64,000 nucleotides of DNA from NCBI GenBank assembly GCA_963843365.1, contig CAWJKG010000002.1, positions 806,001-870,000 on the forward strand. The letters are read 5' to 3'. Below are positions 8,119-16,229 of the stretch, piece by piece; the first letter of the stretch is position 1, and every line of letters starts with the position of its first letter. The stretch comes from Bog-473 sp963843365 (GTDB taxonomy: Bacteria; Actinomycetota; Acidimicrobiia; Acidimicrobiales; RAAP-2). Below the pieces are notes generated by a model. That model did not search any database, had not been told where the DNA came from, and saw nothing but the letters and a program-made list of their open reading frames with translations. Both the position numbers and the translations under genes were made by a program.

Positions 8119-8952
8119 ATGGGTCTGTTCGATGCATTCCGTTACGACGGGAAGCGAGTCCTCGTTGTCGGGGGCGCCACCGGCATGGGCGCGGCCACGG
8201 CCGCGCTGGCGCAGGACGCCGGGGCCGAGGTCGTCGTCATGGACTTCGCCGAGGTGAAGCTGCCCGGCGCCAAGGCCATCCACGTGAACCTGGCCGAGGA
8301 GGCGTCCATCGACGCTGCGGTCGACGAGTGCGGCGGACCGATCCACGCGCTGTTCTCGTGCGCCGGTGTGGCCGACGGCACGCCCGGGATCGAGAAGATC
8401 AACTTCGTCGGTCACCGGCACCTCATCAACCGCATGCTGGCCGGCGACATGCTGCCGCGGGGCTCGGCCATCGGCTTCATTTCGTCGGCGGCCGGCCTGG
8501 GCTGGGAGGCCAGCCTGGGCGAAATCAAGGAGTACCTCGACACGCCCGACTTCGACTCCGGCGCCGCCTGGGCCCAGGAGCACGGCTACGCCGACTACTT
8601 CCACTCGAAGCAGGCGGTGTGCGCCTACGTGGCCCGCGAGGCCTTCCCGCTGCTCAAGCGGGGCATCCGCATCAACGCCATCTGCCCCGGCCCCACGGAC
8701 ACGCCGCTGGCCCAGGCCAACGCCGAGATGTGGCTCGGCTTCGGCGCCGACTACCGCGAGGAGACGGGCATCGGGGCCTCGACACCGTTGGAGCAGGCGT
8801 ACCCGCTGGTCTTCCTCTGCAGCGATGCGGCGGCGGCCATCTCGGGCATCACGCTCATCAGCGACGTGGGCTACGTGAGCTCGGGGATCACGAACTCCTT
8901 CCCGCCGGCCAACGCGGCCGCCGGGTTCCTGCTGGCCCGCACCTGGGACTGA
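8119..8952 (+). CDS. SDR family oxidoreductase (3-alpha-HSD / coniferyl-alcohol dehydrogenase-like)
   Basis: NAD(P)-dependent SDR of 277 residues with a clear AGGAGGGAAAG ribosome site. The cofactor motif is GGATGMGAA, with VVMD following the second strand; the active-site Tyr/Lys are in YFHSKQAVCAYVAREA at about 156. A long insertion between FISSAAGLGWEA and the Tyr resembles 3-alpha-hydroxysteroid dehydrogenase/carbonyl reductase and coniferyl-alcohol dehydrogenase types. It follows the CoA-transferase in the same direction. Likely oxidises a secondary hydroxyl on a ring or side chain; the exact substrate is inference. Confidence 0.9.
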   Translation: MGLFDAFRYDGKRVLVVGGATGMGAATAALAQDAGAEVVVMDFAEVKLPGAKAIHVNLAEEASIDAAVDECGGPIHALFSCAGVADGTPGIEKINFVGHRHLINRMLAGDMLPRGSAIGFISSAAGLGWEASLGEIKEYLDTPDFDSGAAWAQEHGYADYFHSKQAVCAYVAREAFPLLKRGIRINAICPGPTDTPLAQANAEMWLGFGADYREETGIGASTPLEQAYPLVFLCSDAAAAISGITLISDVGYVSSGITNSFPPANAAAGFLLARTWD

Positions 8953-8956
8953 CGGC

Positions 8957-9511
8957 TCAGGAGTTGTCGGACGCGGCCGGCTTCTCCGGTCGCCAGTAGG
9001 CGGCCAGCAGCCCGAGCGCGCCCAACACGCCGGCACCGAAGGCGATGCCGAAGCCGGGCCAGCCCCACAGGTCCTGCAGCGTGCTCACGTGGCCGTCGAT
9101 GCTCCACTGGCCGGGACCGATGGTGCCGATGGCGATGGCGACGAGCGTGAGGGTCACGACGTACTCGTAGCCCTCGCCGGGCCGGAAGATGAAGAAGCCG
9201 TTCTTCATGTGGTTGGTGATGAAGGCCACCGTCATGACCCCGACGACACCCGCGGCGGCGATCGGGGTGAAGAAGCCGAGCACGAGCGCGGCGCCCGCGG
9301 CCACCTCGACCAGGCTGGCCATCCAGGCGTGCAGGATGCCCGGCTTCATGCCGAGGGACTCGAACCAGCGCGCCGTCCCCTCGATCTTGCCGCCGCCGTA
9401 GATGTGGTTGATGCCGTGCGCCAGGAAGACGACCCCGACCGTCACCCGGAGGATCAGCAGCGCCATGTTGACGGAGGATGTGCTCAGGTCCCCCAGGATC
9501 ACGTGTGTCAC
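8957..9511 (-). CDS. DoxX family membrane protein
   Basis: Integral membrane protein of 184 residues with about four hydrophobic helices (near 17-35, 60-82, 85-103 and 145-168) and the DoxX-type LRVTVGVVFLAHGINHIY stretch in helix 1. DoxX proteins are named from the thiosulfate:quinone oxidoreductase of Acidianus, but most bacterial members have no assigned reaction and may support redox balance at the membrane. It is convergent with the SDR at 8119 (4 bases apart) and its own promoter region contains short direct repeats. Family call firm, function unknown. Confidence 0.85.
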   Translation of the reverse strand: MTHVILGDLSTSSVNMALLILRVTVGVVFLAHGINHIYGGGKIEGTARWFESLGMKPGILHAWMASLVEVAAGAALVLGFFTPIAAAGVVGVMTVAFITNHMKNGFFIFRPGEGYEYVVTLTLVAIAIGTIGPGQWSIDGHVSTLQDLWGWPGFGIAFGAGVLGALGLLAAYWRPEKPAASDNS

Positions 9512-9527
9512 GCTCGCACCTTTCCTC

Positions 9528-9577
9528 TCATGCGTCTCTGGTCATGCGTCTCTGGCGCCGCATGCGTCGCATGCGTC
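9528..9577. repeat. Short tandem direct repeats upstream of DoxX gene
   Basis: TCATGCGTCTCTGG occurs twice head to tail (9528-9541, 9542-9555), followed after four bases by GCATGCGTC twice (9560-9568, 9569-9577). All four units share ATGCGTC. The array ends 17 bases before the DoxX start on the reverse strand, where it could bind a regulator or be a replication-slippage product. Confidence 0.7.
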
Positions 9578-9682
9578 GACGGGACCGGATGGCCCCGGTG
9601 GCGGCCTCGCCCCCGCAGGATCTTCGGCGACAACGCCCCTCCCCATCAACTCGGCCGCCCGGCCGTGAGGGGCGGCCGCCGG

Positions 9683-10927
9683 TCAGGCGCCCTTGTAGAC
9701 CCGGCCGTCCTTCATCACGAAGGTCACCTGCTTGGTCACCGTGATGTCCCGGGTCGGGTCACCCGGCACCGCGATGACGTCGGCCAGGAAGCCCGGGGCG
9801 AGCTGCCCCAGGTCGTGGGCCCGCTCGACCAGATCGGCGCTGGTCAGCGTGGCCGCCTGCAGGGCCTGCGTCGGCGTCATGCCCCGGTCGACCATGGCGA
9901 CGAGCTCGTCGGCCTGGGTCCCGTGCGGAATGGCCGGCGCGTCGGAGCCGCAGGCGATCTTGACGCCGGCGGCGAGCGCCTTGGCGAACATCTGCCGGGC
10001 CTGCGGGAAGATCTCCGCCGCCTTCTTCTGCAGAATCGGGTGGATGCGGTCGATGGCCATGTGGTCGGCCAGCGCTGTCGTCCCGACCAGGAAGGTGCCC
10101 GACCGCGCCATCAGCTCGACGGTGTCGTCGCTGGCCAGCGACCCGTGCTCGATGCAATCGACGCCGGCGCGGATGCACGCCCGGATGCCGGCGTCGCCGT
10201 GCGCGTGGGCGGCCACCCGCAGGCCGTTGCGGTGCGCCTCGTCGACGATGGCGACGAGCTCCTCGTCGGAGTACTGCTGGGCGCCGGCCGCGGAGCTGAA
10301 CGACATGACGCCGCCCGAAGCCGAGATTTTGATCAGCTTGGCCCCGTACTTCATCTGGTAGCGCACCGACTTGCGCACCTCCGCCACGCCGTTGGCGATG
10401 CCCGACTCGACGCTCTGCGGCATGATGCCCGGGGCCAGCCCCTGGAACATGGTGGGGTCCAGGTGGCCGCCGGTGGGCGTGATGGCGTGCCCGGCCGGGA
10501 AGATGCGTGGACCCGGGAACCATCCCTGGTCCACGCCCTTGGCGAGATCGACGTCGAGGAGGAACCCCGCCGTGTACACCATCAGGCCGAGATTGCGGAC
10601 GGTGGTGAACCCGGCCATGAGCGTCGTGTTGCAGTTCACCACCCCGCGCAGGGTCCGGTAGACGGGCGAGTCCTTCACCCCGTGCATCGGGTCCGGCAGC
10701 CCGTCGGGGCCGCCCGGGCCCCCGATGAGCATGTTGAGCTCCATGTCCATCAGGCCGGGCAGCAGGGTCACGTCGCCGAGGTCGATGACGGTCGCCGCCG
10801 CGGGCAGCTCGTCCGGGCCGACGGCCACGATCCGGTTCCCGTCGACCACGATCACGCCCGGCGAGCGGACCTCGCCGCTGACGACGTCGAGCCAACGGTC
10901 GGCTCGCAGAACAGTGGTGTCGCTCAT
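9683..10927 (-). CDS. Amidohydrolase family protein lacking the HxH metal motif
   Basis: TIM-barrel amidohydrolase of 414 residues, closest in pattern to Xaa-Pro dipeptidase/imidazolonepropionase-type enzymes. The carbamylated-Lys region LIKISASGG, the His ligands in AAHAHGD and IEHGS, and the catalytic Asp in CGSDAP are present. At the end of the first strand, where members read GLIDxHxH, this protein reads GLMDMELNML, so both His of the first metal motif are absent. It might be mononuclear, altered or inactive. It ends the reverse operon after the SDR and TauD genes (31-base gap to TauD). Substrate unknown; a cyclic amide or lactone is possible. Confidence 0.88.
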   Translation of the reverse strand: MSDTTVLRADRWLDVVSGEVRSPGVIVVDGNRIVAVGPDELPAAATVIDLGDVTLLPGLMDMELNMLIGGPGGPDGLPDPMHGVKDSPVYRTLRGVVNCNTTLMAGFTTVRNLGLMVYTAGFLLDVDLAKGVDQGWFPGPRIFPAGHAITPTGGHLDPTMFQGLAPGIMPQSVESGIANGVAEVRKSVRYQMKYGAKLIKISASGGVMSFSSAAGAQQYSDEELVAIVDEAHRNGLRVAAHAHGDAGIRACIRAGVDCIEHGSLASDDTVELMARSGTFLVGTTALADHMAIDRIHPILQKKAAEIFPQARQMFAKALAAGVKIACGSDAPAIPHGTQADELVAMVDRGMTPTQALQAATLTSADLVERAHDLGQLAPGFLADVIAVPGDPTRDITVTKQVTFVMKDGRVYKGA

Positions 10928-10958
10928 TGCGCCCTCCTCTTCGACTCTGCCGGACCGC

Positions 10959-11793
10959 TCACCGGATCGGCTCGTCGCCGCTCATGGTCGTCCGGTGCAT
11001 CTCGCGGGCCGAGGAGGGGTCGTAGGGAAGGGCGCGGTGCATGACGCCGGTGTTGTCCCACAGCACGAGGTCCCCCACCGCCCACTCGTGCCGGTAGACG
11101 CGCCCGGGCACCGTGGCCCGCTGCAGCAGGTCGGCGAGCAACGACGCGCCATCGGCGTCACTCAGGCCCACGACACGCGCCGCCGAGACGCCGATGACGA
11201 GCGAGCGGCGCCCGGACCGGTGGCGCCACACGAGCGGGTGCTCCTTGTCCGGCTTGGCCCGCCAGCGGGCCACCTCCTCCGCCGTGGGGTCGGGGTGCAC
11301 CAGGCGCTGCGAGGCCTCGAAGGAGTGCACGACGCGGAGGGTCTCGAACGCCTCCTTCTCGGCGTCACTCAGGTCGTCGTAGGCGGCATACGTGCTGGCG
11401 AATTCCGTCTCGCCCCCGACGGCGGAGACGGTGCGCGCACAGCATGGTGGCCTTGGTGGGGACGTCGTCCTGGGCGCCGTCGATGTGCCAGTGGAACGTG
11501 CCCGGGGTGTAGGCGGCCGTCGGGCTCCTCGCCGGATCGAGCGACACGACGTAGATGGAAGGCGCGGCGGCCGGCTCCGCCTTGCCCACGTCGTCGAGCT
11601 TCTTCGAGAACGCCACCTGTGTCTCGTCGTCGACGTGCAGCCCGCGGAAGACCAGGACGCCGTGCTGCTCGAGCGACTCCATGCATGCGGCGGGCAAGCC
11701 GCTGTCGTGCGCCAGCCGGTCCCGATCGACCCCGAGCACCTCCGCCCCGACCGTGGCGCCGAGCCGTTCGGTCTGCAGGGTGCGGGTGGTCAT
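10959..11793 (-). pseudogene. TauD/TfdA family 2-oxoglutarate-dependent dioxygenase, one frameshift
   Basis: Non-heme Fe(II)/2-oxoglutarate oxygenase of 277 residues after removing one extra base. The N-terminal part contains FHWHID, the HxD iron ligands; the C-terminal part contains GVMHRALPYD with the distal His, and a 2-oxoglutarate-binding Arg in SSAREMHRTT. The frame changes near 11430, between MLCA and TVSAVGGETEFAS; removing one C of the GCGC run restores the whole domain. It sits 13 bases after the SDR and before the amidohydrolase in one reverse operon. Family members hydroxylate or cleave sulfonates, phenoxyacetates and other acids; the substrate here is not identifiable. Confidence 0.82.
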
Positions 11794-11806
11794 GGCGCGG
11801 GATCGG

Positions 11807-12548
11807 TCATACGTACCAGCCGCCGTTCACGTTGATCTGCTGGCCCGTGATGTACCCCGCCTCCTCGGAGCAGAGGAAGACGCAGGTGACCGCCACGTCC
11901 TCGGGCGTGCCCAGACGGCGCAGGGGCGCCGCGGGCGATCACCGCGTCCACGTCCATGGCGCCCGACAGAATCGGCCGCCGCATCATGGGGGTGTCGATG
12001 ACGCCGGGCGGGATGGTGTTGACCGTGATGCCCTTCGGGGCGAGGTCGAGGGCCAGCGCCTTGGTGAAGGCGATGACGCCACCCTTGGACGCCACGTAGT
12101 GCGCCATGCGGCGCGTGCCCGACTGGGCCGACGACGACGAGATGGTCACGATGCGTCCCCACCCGGCCTCGATCATGTCGGGCACGGCGGCCTGGGTGCA
12201 GTGGAAGGTCCCGGTCAGGTTGACCGCCAGCATGCGGTCCCATGCCTCGGGCGTGATGTCGAGGAAGCTCTCGAACCCCTCGATCCCGGCGCTGGTCACC
12301 ATGATCTCGACCGGCCCGAGGGCGGCGCGGACCCGGTCGAGGGCGGCTTCGACGGCGGCGCGGTCGCTCACGTCCACCGGCACGGCGCAGGCGGTCCCGC
12401 CCGATGCGGTGACCTCGTCGGCCACCGCGGCCGCGGCCTCCTCGTCGATGTCGAGCACGGCGACGCGGCGTCCCGCGTCGGCCAGCCGGCGGCAGATGGC
12501 CTGTCCCATGCCGGACCCACCGCCCGTGACCACCGCCACGCGACTCAT
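11807..12548 (-). pseudogene. SDR family oxidoreductase (FabG-like), one frameshift
   Basis: FabG-type SDR of 246 residues when one extra base near 11932 is removed. Intact parts show TGGGSGMGQ (residues 8-16), NLTGTFHCTQAA, SSSSAQSG and YVASKGG (catalytic Tyr and Lys); after correction the C-terminus reads EDVAVTCVFLCSEEAGYITG, the standard family ending. It is a close paralogue of the SDR at 41649, sharing long stretches around VTSAGIE and SSSSAQSG. First gene of the SDR-TauD-amidohydrolase operon, whose promoter faces a perfect inverted repeat at 12636. Confidence 0.83.
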
Positions 12549-12635
12549 CGACGACCGCTGCTTCCCACGTGGGCCTCCCCGTCGTTCCGTCCCTCTGCCA
12601 GCCCGAATGCCTGCCGGTAGAGTGGTCGGATGTTA

Positions 12636-12658
12636 TTGACAGTGCAAAATCCTGTCAA
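12636..12658. promoter_or_regulatory. Perfect 7+7 inverted repeat between divergent operons
   Basis: TTGACAG (12636-12642), nine bases, CTGTCAA (12652-12658). The repeat is 88 bases upstream of the reverse SDR and 75 bases upstream of the forward F420-type gene, the place expected for an operator shared by both. The left arm also resembles a -35 element. Confidence 0.5.
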
Positions 12659-12732
12659 GCGTTCCTAGCAGCTGGCGATAGCACCATGTACTGTTTCTGA
12701 GAACATCATTTCCGGAAGAAAGGGGCCCCGGG

Positions 12733-13698
12733 ATGCGCATGGGTCTGCAGGTGAGCGCCGACCGCGGCCGCTACGCCACCAAGGTGGAGAAGCTCCAGGC
12801 CGACGCCCGCTGGGCGGACGAGGCCGGACTGGACTCGGTCTGGACCCCGCAGATCCCCGACGAGTTCGACGTCATGACGGCGGCCACCCTCCTGGGCGCG
12901 GCGACGACGCGGATCGAGGTGGGGACCGCGATTGTGCCGCTGCAGCCCCGGCACCCGATCGTGCTGGCCCAACAGGCGTTGTCGAACCAGGCGGTCTGCC
13001 GGGGCCGCTTCACCCTGGGCCTCGGCGTCTCGCACCACTGGATCATTGCGGACATGCTCGGCCTCCCCTACGAACGCGGGGCCACGACCATGCGCTGCTA
13101 CCTCGACGTGTTGGATCAGGCCCTGCGCGGGCCCGGCATGGTGGACGTGCAGAACGAGCTGTTCTCCATCCACAACCCGCTCGACATCACCGACATCGCG
13201 CCGACGCCGGTGATGATCGCCGCCCTCGGACCGGTGATGCTCCAACTGGCGGGCGAGCGGGCGGCCGGCACCACGCTGTGGCTGGCCGACGAGCGCACCA
13301 TCGGATCGCACGTCGTGCCCACCATCACCAGGGCCGCCGAAGCGGCGGGCCGGCCCGCACCGCGCATCCTCGCCGGAGTCCCGGTCTGCCTGTGTCGCGA
13401 CGACGAAATTCCGGCCGCCGTGGCGCGCACGAACCGGACGCTCAGCGAGGTGGAGGCTTCCCCGAACTACGTCCGCCTCATGGAACACGGCGATGCCCGC
13501 ACCATCGGCGACGTCCTGGTCTGCGGCAGCGAGACCACCATGGAGAAGCGCCTGCGCAGCTTCGCCGACGCCGGCCTCACGGACTTCAACGCGCGGATCG
13601 TGCCGTTGGGAGAGGGCCGGGACGAGCTGAAGGCCTCGGCCGAGCGGACCCGTGCCTTCCTGGCCTCGGTGGCGCCGTCGCTGCGCGAGAGGGCGTAG
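12733..13698 (+). CDS. LLM class F420-dependent oxidoreductase
   Basis: Luciferase-like (beta/alpha)8 flavoprotein of 321 residues, start ATG after GAAAGAAAGGGG. The pattern MRMGLQVS, then TAIVPLQPRHPIVLAQQALS and GRFTLGLGVSHHWI, is that of actinobacterial F420-dependent members (TIGR03564-like), which hydride-transfer to or from alcohols, ketones or unsaturated acids. It ends nine bases before the convergent TetR gene. It shares a divergent control region with the SDR/TauD/amidohydrolase operon and may act in the same pathway. F420 use is inferred from family, not proven. Confidence 0.9.
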   Translation: MRMGLQVSADRGRYATKVEKLQADARWADEAGLDSVWTPQIPDEFDVMTAATLLGAATTRIEVGTAIVPLQPRHPIVLAQQALSNQAVCRGRFTLGLGVSHHWIIADMLGLPYERGATTMRCYLDVLDQALRGPGMVDVQNELFSIHNPLDITDIAPTPVMIAALGPVMLQLAGERAAGTTLWLADERTIGSHVVPTITRAAEAAGRPAPRILAGVPVCLCRDDEIPAAVARTNRTLSEVEASPNYVRLMEHGDARTIGDVLVCGSETTMEKRLRSFADAGLTDFNARIVPLGEGRDELKASAERTRAFLASVAPSLRERA

Positions 13699-13707
13699 TC
13701 GTCGGGT

Positions 13708-14427
13708 TCAGGCGCCGGTGTGCAGCACGATGCCGGCGGACAAGAACTCCCACAGCTGGGTGGAGGCGTGGTCGGGGTCGGGCGCACCGTCGATCCCGCT
13801 GATGGTCTGCGCGTAGGCGGCGTTGAACATGATCGTCGAGAGGATCACGCCGGCGACCTCCACGTGATTGAGACCGGGCCGGATGTCTCCTTCCAGCGAG
13901 GCCTCGTCGAGCACCTTCTCGAGCAGCGTCACGAGAGGGACGAAGGCACGGGAGGCCTCCGTCTGGTGCGCGGTGAGCAACTGGTGGCAGAACTCGGCCA
14001 TCACCGGCGTCGGGTTGTTCTTCGACGCCCGCCCCTTGGGCGCGGGCAGGCACATGCGGTAGTACTCGACCACGAACGTGTGTAGTTGCTCGAGGGGCGC
14101 GCTCTGCCGGTTGATCTGTTCTTCGAGTCGGTCCGCCGTGGACAGGATCGCCTCGTCGAAGAGCGCCAGCAGCAGCTCGTGCTTGCCGGCGAAATACTGG
14201 TAGAAGCTGCGCAGCGACTGTCCCGAGCGGTCCACCACCTCCTGAACGGTGAACTCCTTCCCCGACTCGGCACGGGCCAGGAGCTCGAACCCGGCATCGA
14301 GGAAGCGCTGCACCCTGCCCTCGCTGCGCAGCCGGGCCGAGTCGAGCGAGCGCGCCACCGCCAGGTCGCGGCGGCGGACCGGTTCGTTGGCCGCGGGGGC
14401 GCCTGCCGTGGGGTCGTCGACTGCCAT
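13708..14427 (-). CDS. TetR/AcrR family transcriptional regulator
   Basis: Repressor-type protein of 239 residues. The DNA-binding helix-turn-helix is at about 60-85 (VQEVVDRSGQSLRSFYQYFAGK), followed by a helical effector domain. It is preceded, 32 bases upstream of its ATG, by the palindrome GAGAGT-ACG-ACTCTC, and is divergent from the NTF2-like/acyl-CoA dehydrogenase operon at 14631, which is its most likely target along with itself. Effector unknown. Confidence 0.9.
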   Translation of the reverse strand: MAVDDPTAGAPAANEPVRRRDLAVARSLDSARLRSEGRVQRFLDAGFELLARAESGKEFTVQEVVDRSGQSLRSFYQYFAGKHELLLALFDEAILSTADRLEEQINRQSAPLEQLHTFVVEYYRMCLPAPKGRASKNNPTPVMAEFCHQLLTAHQTEASRAFVPLVTLLEKVLDEASLEGDIRPGLNHVEVAGVILSTIMFNAAYAQTISGIDGAPDPDHASTQLWEFLSAGIVLHTGA

Positions 14428-14458
14428 GGCAGCAGCTTAACGATTGTTGTCCCAATTT

Positions 14459-14473
14459 GAGAGTACGACTCTC
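14459..14473. promoter_or_regulatory. Perfect 6+6 palindrome, candidate TetR operator
   Basis: GAGAGT-ACG-ACTCTC lies between the TetR gene (start 14427, reverse) and the NTF2-like gene (forward). Size and position fit an autoregulatory TetR operator. Confidence 0.5.
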
Positions 14474-14630
14474 CCCAGCCCGGCGCGCGCTGCGCAGGAA
14501 TTCGAAAAGTGGATTCCCTCCCCCGGCCTGGTCTCGCTGCCGGCCGGGTGCCTCCGAGGCATGTGAACCGTTCATTGCAGTTTTAGAGAATGCTGTTATC
14601 GTGACGACGAATTCGAGGCAGGAGGCCGGG

Positions 14631-15089
14631 GTGGCAGAGGACACAGGCGCACGGCCGATGGACCCGTCGCAGCGGGCGGACATCGCCGAGATCGAGCAGC
14701 TGCTCGCCCGTTACGCCCTCGGCATGACCCGCGACGACATCGAGGCCGTCGTCGACGTGTTCACCCCCGACGGGACCTACAGCGCCTTCGGGGACACGTA
14801 CGCGCTCGAGGATTTCCCCGCGCTGGTCGCCGCCGCACCCAAGGGCCTCTTCCTGACCGGCACGCCGGTGGTGGAACTCGACGGGGATGCCGGACGGGGG
14901 CAGCAGACCCTGTGCTTCGTCGACCAGACCACGCACGACATGCGGATCGGCTACTACACCGACTCCTACCGGCGGACAGCGCGGGGATGGCGGCTGCACA
15001 CGCGCTCCATGACCTTCCTCCGCCGCAGCGGCGCGCGCGACCACGGGAAACCGCACGACCCGACCCGTCCCGCCCCCACCGAGGGCTGA
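14631..15089 (+). CDS. Nuclear transport factor 2 / SnoaL-like domain protein
   Basis: Small cone-shaped alpha+beta barrel protein of 152 residues. The order IAEIEQLLARYALGMTRDD, DVFTPDGTYSAFG and the C-terminal GWRLHTRSMTFLRR is typical of SnoaL_4 proteins, which serve as isomerases, dehydratases or ligand-binding partners. I chose GTG 14631 because GGAGG lies five bases before it; GTG 14601 is a possible earlier start. It precedes the acyl-CoA dehydrogenase pair by 9 bases. The reaction is not predictable. Confidence 0.85.
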   Translation: MAEDTGARPMDPSQRADIAEIEQLLARYALGMTRDDIEAVVDVFTPDGTYSAFGDTYALEDFPALVAAAPKGLFLTGTPVVELDGDAGRGQQTLCFVDQTTHDMRIGYYTDSYRRTARGWRLHTRSMTFLRRSGARDHGKPHDPTRPAPTEG

Positions 15090-15098
15090 GCACTCCAC

Positions 15099-16229
15099 GT
15101 GGAGCTCACGGAGTTCAAAGCGGCGGTCGACGCCTGGCTGGACGCGCACGAGAGCGAGCTCGCCCGTGACTTCGCCGGGATCGGGACGCTGGACGAGCAG
15201 ATGGCCCAGCTGCGCAAGGTCCTCCGTCTCGCCTACGACGCCGGCTTCATGCGCATGGGATGGCCCGAACGCGTGGGGGGGCTGGGCGGCTCGAACCTCC
15301 TGCGTGCGTATCTCGGCGAGACCCTGACCGCGCGCGACCTGGTCGAGCCCGGCATCTTCTCCATGCCCGAGGTGCTGGCGCCGACGATGATCGACTACGC
15401 GCCCGCCGCGCTGGCGGCGGCCATGGTGCCGCGTCTGCTGCGCGGCGAGGAGATCTGGTGCCAGGGCTTCTCCGAGCCCGGCACGGGGAGCAACCTCGGC
15501 TCCCTCGCCTGCCGGGCGGCCCGCACCGACGCGGGCTGGCGCGTCAACGGGCAGAAGGTATGGACCAGCCTGGCGCAGTACGCGCAGCGGTGCGTGCTGC
15601 TCACCCGGACCGGCACGCCCGAGTCCGCGCACCGCGGGATCACCGCGCTCTTCGTCGACATGGACAGCGCCGGCATCACGGTGCGCCCGATTCTGGCCAT
15701 GCACGGAAGCCACGAATTCTGCGAGGTCTTCTTCGACGACGTGCTGGTGCCAGCGGACCGCGTGCTGGGCGAGATCGACCACGGCTGGTCGATCGCCATG
15801 GACCTGCTGCCGTACGAGCGCAGCACGGCGCTGTGGCACCGGGCCGCCTACCTCCAGACGCGCTTGGCGCAGCTCGTCGCGCAGGCTCCCCCTGGTGCGC
15901 TCGACCCCGCCGCGGTGGGCGAGGCGACGCAGCTGCTGTGGGCGTTCCGGGCCCGGTCCCGGGCGACCCAGCGCCGGCTCGCCGCGGGCGAGACGCTCGG
16001 GCCGGAGACCTCGGTCGACAAGGTCCTGGTGGCGTCGGCCGAGCAGGCCGTGTTCGACCTGGTCGGCGAGGGCCTCGGCCTCGACGTCGCTCTGGGGGAC
16101 GACCCGGCGAGCCAACGCTGGCGCGCCGAATTCCTGTACTCACGCGCCGCCACCATTTACGGCGGGAGCGCGGAGATACAGCGCAACATCATCGCCCGCC
16201 GGCTCCTCGACCTCGGAGCAGACCGTTGA
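15099..16229 (+). CDS. Acyl-CoA dehydrogenase, catalytic-type subunit of a two-gene pair
   Basis: FAD-linked acyl-CoA dehydrogenase of 376 residues, starting at GTG. It has GFSEPGTGSNLGS (flavin loop) and WRVNGQKVWTSLAQ, and ends with YGGSAEIQRNIIARRLL. Gly replaces the Glu of the MCAD-type EGT position, whereas DLLPYERSTALW offers a Glu where isovaleryl-CoA dehydrogenase and the mycobacterial heteromeric enzymes carry the base. The stop codon overlaps the ATG of the next, shorter dehydrogenase gene (TGATG), as in fadE26-fadE27 and similar pairs that form alpha2beta2 enzymes for sterol side chains. Bulky acyl-CoA substrate is inferred. Confidence 0.92.
   Translation: MELTEFKAAVDAWLDAHESELARDFAGIGTLDEQMAQLRKVLRLAYDAGFMRMGWPERVGGLGGSNLLRAYLGETLTARDLVEPGIFSMPEVLAPTMIDYAPAALAAAMVPRLLRGEEIWCQGFSEPGTGSNLGSLACRAARTDAGWRVNGQKVWTSLAQYAQRCVLLTRTGTPESAHRGITALFVDMDSAGITVRPILAMHGSHEFCEVFFDDVLVPADRVLGEIDHGWSIAMDLLPYERSTALWHRAAYLQTRLAQLVAQAPPGALDPAAVGEATQLLWAFRARSRATQRRLAAGETLGPETSVDKVLVASAEQAVFDLVGEGLGLDVALGDDPASQRWRAEFLYSRAATIYGGSAEIQRNIIARRLLDLGADR

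Noticed and set aside
13708..14427. Assigning KstR or KstR2 to any of the TetR proteins
   Set aside because: None of the palindromes found equals the published-style KstR or KstR2 operators as I know them, and no steroid-ring genes (kstD, hsaC, kshA) are present, so symbols would be unsupported.
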